Source: Mesostigma viride (lineage: Eukaryota; Streptophyta; Mesostigmatophyceae; Mesostigmatales; Mesostigmataceae). Taken from it: 53,308 nt of DNA. The DNA is taken from positions 1 through 53,308 of the forward strand of contig RPFO01000124.1 of NCBI GenBank assembly GCA_009746045.1. The letters run 5' to 3'. Below are positions 44,779-53,308 of this stretch, one piece after another (position 1 is the first letter of the stretch; the number at the start of each line of letters is the position of its first letter). Position numbers and translations under genes: made by a program. Below the pieces are notes generated by a model, which was not told the DNA's origin, made no database searches, and saw nothing but the letters and a program-made list of their open reading frames with translations.

Positions 44779-47700
44779 TCACGGCGTGACGGTGAAGTAA
44801 TCGTACCGCCCCACGGACTTCCAGTTCGTCGACGCGCTGAACGAGGGCCATTGGGCGGACGTCACGACGCGGCATGGAAGGTTCTGCGGTTCGAACATGC
44901 TTCCATACCCGCGCGTCTTCGCGAACTCGTCGACGACCGACGACACGATGTTCGGCCACCCGACGTTCTGGAGGCCCATAAGCGCCGGAGTGGACGGAAA
45001 CTGCCCGGACCGTACGGCGAAGTTCAAGTCGACGAGGTGCACGACCTCGCGGGTTCCGAGGGCGCTCGCGGTGCGGCGGGGGACGTTCACGGAGTTGAAA
45101 TAGAGTTTGTTTTTATTCGGATAATCGGAAAGCACAACACCCCGGATCCCGTCTTCCACCAACCCGGTGTACTGCAGCAATTCGGCGTTGTATGGCACGA
45201 TCATGTACATCCCGCCGTCCATCCAGAAGTAGTCTCGAGCTCGACGTACAGACTTAGTTTCAACAGGTAGTTGGTGTTCGTCGCGTTGTTGGACACGGTC
45301 GTTACCCAGACGAAGTACACGTTCTGGAACAGCGTGGTGTCCCACAGGACCCACTCGTCGGTCGGGGCCACGAACGGTTGGGTGCCCGGGGTCGCGGAGG
45401 TCGCGGCGAGCCGCGACACCGACGTCGTCGTCGACGTGTCGACCTTGTTGGCGAGCGACAAGACCACGTCCAGCGACGTGTCCGTGAGCGTGCCGAGGAC
45501 GTTGCCCGTCAGACTCGTGCCGCTCGCGTCGTCGCTCGCCGGCAGCGGTTTGCCCAGGAGCGTGGAGGTGGTTGCCGACCCCTGCGTCTTCACGAACTGC
45601 AATGTCTCGTCGTCGTCGATGCGGAACCCGTAGGTCACTCGAGCGGCTGCGAGTCGTACTCGTTTGCGTACCGGAACATCTGCGTGTTGGCGATCTGATC
45701 CGCGGACATCGCGGGCGTCCCCCCCCCGCGGCGAGCGTGTCCACGAAACGCCAGTTCTTGAAACTCGCGTTGATCACCGCTCCGGACGTCCACGCGCGGC
45801 GGTAGCCGAGGTAGACGCCGCGCTCGGCCGCGACGGCGCTCATCTGCACGAGGGTGTTCGTCGCGACGGCCGCGTTGTCCATTGTGCGCCACCCGTTGGC
45901 CGTCATCGCGGGCGTCGCGCCGTTGATGTATAGGACGGGCGCCGTCGGCGTCAGGTGCACGCCGAGGACGAACTCGCTCGTGTCTACGACGGCCGCGGCC
46001 GTCTCGGTGTACGCATTGCCCGTGAACATTAGGATGCGCCCGCTGCGCCATACCCACACGCTGACGTAGGACCCGGCCGCGCTCGGGTTTCCGACGGTCA
46101 AGAGCTCGACCATGTTCGCGTTGGAGTCTGTCACGTTCGTCGCGGTCCACGGGGCCGTCATAGGGGAAGTCACGACGCCGCCCGTCGCCGCCGCAAATGA
46201 CGACACGGGCTTCACAATGCCACACACCAGGACGTTCGTGCCGCCTCTTGGGAACACGCTCGTGGAATTGTATTGGGACAACACGCGGATCCGAACGTGG
46301 TGGACCAAAACCCGGGGCGGGTGACGTGATCAGGGATTCCCGGAACTTCCGTTCCATTGGTGATCCGGACGTAATCCACGGTCGTGCTCTGGTTGTGAGG
46401 CGCCCTGTTGATGGTTCCGAGACGAATGATCCTCCATTCATTCTTGATTGCGACATTGTGTACTCCAGGTCCTGGACCGACTGAAGAGGTGAGATGCGAT
46501 TGAGTGACGTCTTGGTGGTTGAGCGGGATCTCGGAGTTGTCGTACCACACGCGAAACAAGTTCGTTAAAACGGTGGTAACGAGTCCGCCCGTATACGTGA
46601 GTCGCGCGAGGCGGAAGGTGTGATACTGCCCGTCGTTGGGCGCACCTGTGCCCGCTAAGGTGGTCAAAAGCGAATAGGGAAAGTAGATATATCGATCACC
46701 GTACCCGGTCCCTTGATTCGACTCTACGGAAATCGCCAAAGTGTTACTATCGGGGTGGTTGCATATCATACCAATACGCGCACCGGCACCGGTGCCGGTG
46801 TTATCTTGACCCATCATGAACACGTTAGCCTGAGTTGACGCGCCCGACGCGTTGAACTTCATCCGGACTTCGACGGTCCAATTGCCAAACCCGTCGTTAT
46901 CGCTCGCGCCCCGGGTGTTGAGTCCGACGATGGTGGCGAGGATCGTGTTCGCTCCGGTCGCGCTCGGGACGGACAGGCCTCGCACGCTACCGTCGGTGAC
47001 GAGGCTCGACGTCCCCTGCGCAAACGTCGTGCTGTACGACTCACTACCGGTGTTCGCGTACGTTCCGTTGAATTCGTACGCCCACATGAAACCGCCCGGA
47101 GAAGGGTAGGTCGTCGTGAGCCCGTTACTGAAACGGACGTATTCCACGGTACAACTCTGAAACGATTGGTATCTCTGGTTGTATCCGAGACGTATCGTAT
47201 TGTAATTGGTCGCGGTCGCGCTCGTTATCGGGACGTTGCATAACCATGTTGAGCCGGTTGTCCACAAAAGACCGATCGTGCTCGTGCTGGTCGTGCTCGG
47301 CGCGATCACCTCCATAGCGAGCGGGATCTCCATGTCGTCGTACCAAAAACGGAACAAGGCGGAAGGATCGGTATATTTCGCCCCCAACGCGGCACTGGCC
47401 GGAACTACGGATTTGCGAGCCAGGCGGTATTTGTGGTAACTCCCGTTGTTAGGCAAGTTGTTTGATTTGAAAGCATTTAAAGTAGACGCAGGAATGGAAA
47501 GTTGTTGATCGCCGTATGCATACGGGCTGACCTTCGATTCTGTTGATATGATGATACCCCCTCCCGAACTAAACACCTGGATTCGGCGCGTGCCGCCGTC
47601 GGTGCCCATCCACATGACGTTGAACGTGTTCGACCCGGACGAAGCCACGCTCGCTTCCATCGTCCACTCGCCGTACCGTCATCGTCTAGAGCGCCCTTGG

Positions 47701-49482
47701 TGTTCAATCCGACCGCTCGTGCGTACGCCAAGTTGGGAGTCGAAGTCCCCCCGCCGCCTCCTGCCGGGAGAGTGATCACGCCGTTCGACACTATGGCGGG
47801 TGCGGTGACCGTGAAGGCCTCTTTACCCACCTGAGTGCCGTAGTTCGACGTGCTGCTCCCGGTGTTCTGAACGTTGTTGGCGCTGTCGTTAAACCACTCG
47901 CCTAACCACGAGTCTCCCCCCCCTATGCTACTGTTACTTGAGACGTACGTCAGAGACGCGGAACCCACCGAGTCAGCGGTCAGGTAAGGTCCCGCACCCG
48001 TATACGCCGCCAATTTCCACAAGTGCGGCTCGGTCGTCGCGCCGTTGCTGACGGGGAGTTCGCTGAGCGTCACGTTGGTCCCGGGCGCCTTCCTCCTCCC
48101 CGCGTCGATCCACCTCGACAGCATCACCTGGCCGCCCCTCACGTGCCAGTACGACCCCGTCTCGTCCCCCCTCTCCTGCCCCGCGTTCTTCCGCCACCTC
48201 AGCGACCGTTCCGCCGCCTTGCCGTTGACGGCCCCGTCGCCCTCCACCACGATCCCCGCGCCGTCCGCGTCCGCGTTCGTCGTCGTCGCGTTCGACAGCA
48301 CCAGCGTCTTGTCCAGCACCGTGACGTTCGCCGTGCTGGTGTTCGCGCTCGACAGCTCCCCGTCCACTTGCACCGTCCCCTTCACCTTGACCGCCCCGCT
48401 CGCCGGGTTCAAGAACAGGTCCCCGCGCGTCGTCCCGATCTTGCCGCCGTCGCGGTCCGTGCTGCGGAGGACCAAGTCCTTGTCCACGCGCACCGTGGCC
48501 GCGGAGGAAACGAGGAGCGTGGGGTTCGACGTCGACACGCTCGAGTCGACAAACTTCACCTGCTCGACGGCCACGCACGATCCGCGACGGCCGTGTCCCC
48601 CGTGATCCAGAGATTCCCGCCCGACGCGGCCGACGTCCTCTTCGCGCCCGAGATCGCGACCGCGTTGTCCGAGTACGAGTGCGGCTGGCTCGTCTCGGAC
48701 TGCGCGGACACCGCCGTCTTCTCGGACGTGGTCGGCCGCACGACGATCTTGGTGTCCGGGTCCGCGCCCTCATTCGCTATGGACGGGGCCAACGTCACAC
48801 CGGACCTGGCGCCCAGACGCACCTCGCCCGTCGTCGATTTGTCCGCGGACACCCGCAACTGGGCGCTCGACCGGACTTCCATGTCGACCGCGCCGGAGTC
48901 GACGACGCCGCGCCACTGCGTCTTGGCGGTGGCGTTGGCGCCCCCCGCGAAGTTGTTGCCCGTGCCGTTGAACGCAAACCCGAACGCGATCTCCGGGTTC
49001 GCGATGTCGTTTTCCCTCTCGGCGCGCACGGACAGGATGGTCGGGGTCGGGACGACTGCGGTGTTCGTGACGGTCTGCGCCTGGCCGTGCGCGACGAACC
49101 GCGAGTCCTGCACGATGACCTCCTTCGTCGTGTCGAAGGGCATGAGCAGGAGGTGGTTCCCCGTGGATTTCAAGACGGTGTTTTTCGTCTCGGTCACGCC
49201 CGAATTCTTCGTGTAATCGGCGACGGGCCCGCTGTCGACCGTGACGTCCCCCGCGACCTGCAGGTCGCCGTGAATCACGACCTGGTTGACGGACGCGTCG
49301 GTGGTCGGAGGCGCGAGGGCGTCCACCGAGTTGCCGTTGACCGCGTTCGGGACGAGATCGATCTTCCCACCCGACAGGATCGTGATCCCCGACGAGAGGG
49401 AGGACGGGTCGGACCCGATTTCCTCGGAATACAGTTTCTTCAATCGGCCCGTTCTCAGTTCGCTCAGCGGGGTGGCGTTCAT
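44779..49482 (-). CDS. Fibre-like virion protein 1 (about 1,560 residues, several frameshifts)
   Basis: Frames follow one another without gaps. The N-terminal module (49482-48560) has LKKLYSEEIG, KIDLVPNAVNG and NHLLLMPFDTTKE. A module with GDLFLNPASGAVKVKG and GSYWHVRGGQ comes next. Two LamG/jelly-roll-like repeats follow, each with NGxYHxxRLAR and LFRxWYDxxEIPL (about 47550-47100 and 46950-46340). Then come SYVSVWVWRSGRILMFTGN and YGFRIDDDETLQFVKTQGSA, and a unique C-terminal head from about 45230. Frames change near 48570, 47690, 46315, 45720 (C9 run), 45640 and 45235. The plan fits a long trimeric fibre that binds host glycans. It lies 27 bases after its paralogue at 49510. Confidence 0.6.
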
Positions 49483-49509
49483 GTCCGTATAGAGTTGGAC
49501 GCAGAGATT

Positions 49510-52500
49510 TTACGAAACCTTGTTCAGCAGCTCCAACACGACGTTCACCGTGCCGTCCTCGACCGTTCCCATCGAGTTCCCATCGAGAGCGGTCCCGCTT
49601 ATGTTGTCGCTCGCGGGCATCGGGTTGCCGAGGAGTGTGGTCGTGGTCGCCGACCCTTGCGTCTTCACGATCTGGAGCGTCTCGTCGTCTCCGATGCGGA
49701 AGCCGTACGTCACCATGAGCGGTTCCGAGTCGTACTCGTCCGCGTACCGGTACAGCTGCGTGTACATGATCTGGGCGGGTCATCGTGGCCGTCGCCCCCC
49801 GCGGCGAGTGTCCACGACGCGCCAGTTCTTGAATCCGATGTTGAAAGGGTTGGGCGAAGTGGCCGTCTGGTACGGGCTCCTGGCGCCCAAATAGATCCCG
49901 CGTTCGGTGCCGGTTGCGCTCAGCGACACGCCGGTCGCGCCGGTAAACGAGGCGTTCGCCGTTATGGTGCGCCATCCGGCAGTCGTCATCGTCGCCGGCG
50001 CCCCGTTCACGTACAGCACCGGTCCCGAGGAGGACAAGAGGACGCCGAGGACGAACTCGCTCGCCCCACGACGATCCCCGCGGTCTCGGTGTAGTGGTTG
50101 CCCGTGAACATGAGGAGCCTGCCGCCTCGCCACGCCCACACGCTCACGTAACTTCCGGCCGTCCCGTCCTTGCCGATGGTTAACAGTTCGGCCATGTTGG
50201 CGTTCGTGTTTGTCGAGTTCGCGACGCCGCACAGGAACGGGGCCGTCATCGCGGCTCCCGCCCCGGTGCCGACGTCTCCGCCCGTCGCCGTCGACAGGGA
50301 GGTGAACGGCTTCACGATCCCGGTGACGAGGATCTCGTAACCGCCCGTCGCCCTCCCGATGTTCGTGGCGCTATAATAGGACACGGTCACCGTCCCGTTT
50401 CCGTAGTTAGTCTGAAAATATCCGCCCGTGTGAGACGCCGTGCCCGGGGAGTCGACGCGTACGTGAGCACGGCGGATCCCGTCGTGGCGGTCCCGTTCGT
50501 CGCCAGCGTCCACATGTTGGATTCGGTCGACGCGCCCTTTGTGGGCAGGCTGCTGAGGAGCACGTTGGTCCCGGGAGCCTTCCTCTTCGTGGTGTCGATC
50601 AGACGCGAGAACATCAGCTGACCGCCCTTGATGTGCCAGTACGACCCGGTGTTATCGCCCAGCTCTTGCGCGACGTTTTTCTTCCACGTGATCGATCGTT
50701 CGGCGGCCTTGCTGTTGATCGCCGCGTCGCCCGCGACGACGAGCCCCGCGCCGTCGGCGTTCACGTTCGTCGGCGGGCTCACGAGCTCGATGCGCACGTC
50801 GTCGAACGTCAGCGGGACAAGGTACCCCGTGCCGTCGTTGCCCAGGACGAGGGCGGGGCTTGACAGCGAGTGGGTCGCGAGGCCGGTGCCCGTGGAGACG
50901 CTCTTTTGGACGCCGTCGACGAATATTTCAAAGGTCGACAGAGAGTTCAACGGAGCATCGACGTACGTCCGCCTCATCGTGACCTTGTACTTCTTCTGCG
51001 TCGACGCGGCCATCGCGAGCGTGTTCACGGGCGTCGCGAGTGTCACTCCACCGGCGGTCGCCTCGATCTTACCGTCTCCGTACCAGTTACATATCAGAGT
51101 ACCGTACGAAAACAACCGCCGAACCGTGGGGCACCGCTGACCGGTACGCCATTGTACGAAATGTTGAATGAGATCTCGTACGACTGGGTGCCCGTCGGGA
51201 AGGCGGAAACGTTGGCCGCCGTCGCCGCCGCGTTGGTGGTGGGAGTGGCCCCTCCCGGCAGGATCAGGGCGCCGTTCGAGATGCTAGCCTTGCCCGTCGT
51301 GAACGTAATCGGCACGCCCGTCGGGTTCGCCGTGGTCGGCGCGCTCGTCGCCGAGTTTCCGTCGAATGCCCAGGTTGCGACCGTCGTGTTTTGGGTGTTC
51401 GCGAGGCTCAGGGTCTTCTCCATGATGACCGAGTTCAACACCGTCGTGTTCACGCTCGTCAGCGTCCCGTCCACCTGCACGTTGCCGTTCACCTTGACGA
51501 CCCCGCTCGCGGGGTTGAGGAACAGATCCCCGCTCGACGTCGCGATCTTGCCGCCGACGTCCACGTCCGGGCTCTTCAGGACCAGGTCTGCCGCGATGGT
51601 CACATTCGACGCGGCGGACAGCGAGAGGGTAGGGTTCGTGGTCGACACGCTCGAGTCGAGTCGACGGAACTTCACTTGCTCTGACGGCATGCTGCTTGCG
51701 GCGACGGCCGTATCACCCGTGATCCAGGAGGTTTCCGCCGGGTTTCCCGTGTTACCGATCCCCTTCTTGGCTCATGACCGTGACCGCGTCGGCGGAGTAG
51801 GTGTGAGCCTGGGCGTCTGTCGGCAGCAACGGCCTTGGCACGGCGTAAAATTGGTGGTCCTTTTTTCCGCCGCCGCGTCGGTCGCGGGCCCTGCAGGACG
51901 AGTTTTTGTAGAGGGTCGCGCCCTCGTCCGCTTATGGGGCCCTGGGGCGATCGTGATCGTCGGACCCGGCTTTCCCGCGCGACTCGCCCCGAGATTTTGT
52001 CCGGCGGACACGCGCAACTGGGTGCTCACCTCAGCTCCATGTCCGGCCCCGAGTCGATGACGCGCGCCACTTCGTTTGGGCGTGCACGTCGGTCGTCGGA
52101 AACCGGTACCCGCGTGGGTATACGAGCCCATCGCGATTTTTCTTTGGTTCAACGGGGTCGGTTCCCTCATTCAGGCTGCACGGAGAAGCTGTCGGGGGTC
52201 GGGAACCGACCGCGGTTCGAGCCGGTGATCTCCTTGCCGAGCGGTGCGGCGACCGAACGGAGTCCTGCACGGGATGACCTCCTTCGTCGCGTCGAAGGCG
52301 CCATGAGCAGGAGGTGGTTGGTCGGGACTTGAGGGCGAGTTGTTCGTTTCGGCGTCGTACTGTTCTTCGTCGTAATCCGCGGTCGTTGCAACATGCCCTT
52401 GTCGTGTTTCCTTTTTCCCCTCATGGACCATGACGCGCATGTTGCGTGGATCACGACCGTGTTTGTTAGGATTCGAGCAGGGGTTGGTCCGAGTGGCGTC

Positions 52501-52622
52501 GTTGCCGCCGGAGCACGTTTCGGCACGATATCGATCTTACCCTGCACACGATGTTCACCCCACGTGTGCTGGCGGGTCGGATCGATCTCCTCGGTGTACA
52601 GCTTCTGAGCCTGCCACGCCAT
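49510..52622 (-). CDS. Fibre-like virion protein 2, paralogue of 44779-49482 (many frameshifts)
   Basis: Modules match fibre 1 in order. QKLYTEEID, GKIDIVP and NHLLLM lie at 52620-52280. VKFRRLDSSVSTTNPTLSLS and GDLFLNPASGVVKVNG lie at 51690-51500. AAERSITWKKN and GSYWHIKGGQLM lie near 50650. SYVSVWAWRGGRLLMFTGNHY lies near 50150, and YGFRIGDDETLQIVKTQGSA lies near 49720. It ends at 49510 without the C-terminal head. The stretch 51700-52600 is so full of shifts that only fragments read through, unlike the matching part of fibre 1. End-of-contig error or decay could both explain this. A second, adjacent fibre may allow receptor variation. Confidence 0.55.
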
Positions 52623-52671
52623 GTCCTTGAGAGGAGTGGTATGTTTACGGGGTCTATTTGTTGGTCAGAAG

Positions 52672-52689
52672 AAAATTTGTTTTATTAGG
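52672..52689 (-). promoter_or_regulatory. AT-rich promoter of fibre 2
   Basis: On the minus strand TAATAAAACAAATTTTC lies 50-67 bases before the ATG at 52622, the only AT-rich stretch there. Confidence 0.4.
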
Positions 52690-53308
52690 ATAACGAATCA
52701 CGGGGCAGCGTCGCGGCTTCTAAGTGCTTTCTGATTGAGACGGAAAAAAAAAAAAAAAAAAAAACATCACTTTCGCGTTCTCTCGATGCAGCCTATCCGT
52801 CTGAAAATCGTGCCAACCCCGTCTAGAGGGCTCGAAGAGATCCCTACTCCTATTTGGCCACACGACAGGGTTGTGCGTCCGTCCGCATGATTGGTCCGCC
52901 TCGGCTCACTTTCTGCAAGAAGTACATGGGGCTGATTGGCCTTGCTGTTCGTGTCGCGCCGACGAACCGGTCGCGCCGGTAGAGGCGCGCACTCGGCGGC
53001 CGTCTTGGCCCGTACGGTCCAGGTATGTTCGTGTTGATTGCACAGGAATGTACATGTTCCCATCCCTTCGTGAGCGGTGACATAGGCTTGATGGGCCGCG
53101 TTCAAACTCCTTCGTCGCCATGCTCTGGATGCGGATGCTCTCAGATTGGCAGCGCGCCTTCGATTGGCACCCGCCGACGGAGGATGTCCTCGCGGAGTGC
53201 GGTCGGCGTTCCAGGTACCGCTCCAGAGGACGGACATCTGACTTCGCGGAACTGGCGGCGACCTTTGCCCAGGCAGCAGCATTAGGATGCGAGTCAAGCT
53301 GGCGGTCG
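52690..53308. other. Right end with A21 run and no convincing gene
   Basis: A 21-base A run lies at 52744-52764. Open frames to the end are short or Arg/Ser-rich shadows with no domain. Sequence quality appears poor, as in the neighbouring fibre 2 N-terminal part. Confidence 0.5.

Noticed and set aside
48023-50094. Long plus-strand frames opposite the fibre genes
   Set aside because: Antisense shadows in GC-rich sequence; the minus-strand frames carry repeated modules shared by two genes.
52767-53297. 176-codon minus-strand frame at the right end
   Set aside because: No domain, Arg/Ser-rich, no promoter, in an error-prone region; not supported as a gene.

Overview
The window looks like the end of a large, GC-rich, protein-dense DNA virus genome of the Nucleocytoviricota (giant virus) type, or an endogenous copy of one in a protist or algal genome. 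The evidence is closely packed genes on both strands with short spacers, a D6/D11-type superfamily II helicase, two OTU-type proteases, a run of small membrane proteins of virion type, two long fibre-like genes, and no bacterial signals. Two genes carry GT-AG introns and TATA boxes sit before many starts, so the DNA is read by eukaryotic-type machinery. No major capsid or DNA polymerase gene is present, so the lineage is not fixed by this window.

Layout. 1-3258 is a near-perfect palindrome centred between 1629 and 1630. Each arm carries one F-box-like gene and an array of CCACGTGG/CCAAT boxes. This is what read-through of a hairpin end, or a head-to-head end duplication, would give. 3.3-14.2 kb is an accessory region with wide spacers full of short repeats. 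It holds two related inverted-repeat elements (3306-3908, 13503-14223), a broken zinc-binding gene, two more F-box-like paralogues, a spliced RING/TRAF-like gene, a MYND gene and a second RING-like gene. 14.4-31.1 kb is denser: zinc-finger and MYND genes, a long coiled-coil/OTU block (17.1-21.4 kb), a fourth F-box-like protein, a second OTU-like protein, small membrane and Cys-rich proteins, and the helicase.

31.2-40.9 kb is one membrane-anchored virus gene split by a 7.8-kb Ty1/copia-type LTR retrotransposon (32386-40209). Its two LTRs differ at only two positions that I found, and a 5-bp target duplication is visible. Gag and Pol share one frame separated by a single UGA. 41.0-42.0 kb holds two small membrane proteins. 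42.0-44.7 kb is a class II (cobalamin-type) ribonucleotide reductase gene interrupted by a 632-nt GT-AG intron that is almost entirely filled by a gene on the opposite strand. 44.8-52.6 kb holds two tandem paralogous fibre-like genes on the minus strand, broken by many single-base frameshifts that become denser towards the right end.

How the genes fit together. F-box-like proteins, RING/TRAF-like proteins and OTU proteases form a ubiquitin-handling set concentrated in the left half. The reductase would supply deoxynucleotides, the helicase resembles early-transcription or packaging helicases, and the right half looks like virion structure. Many frameshifts sit in or beside G or C runs, which points to residual long-read errors. 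Frameshifted genes are therefore given as single genes unless there is a better reason to call them broken.
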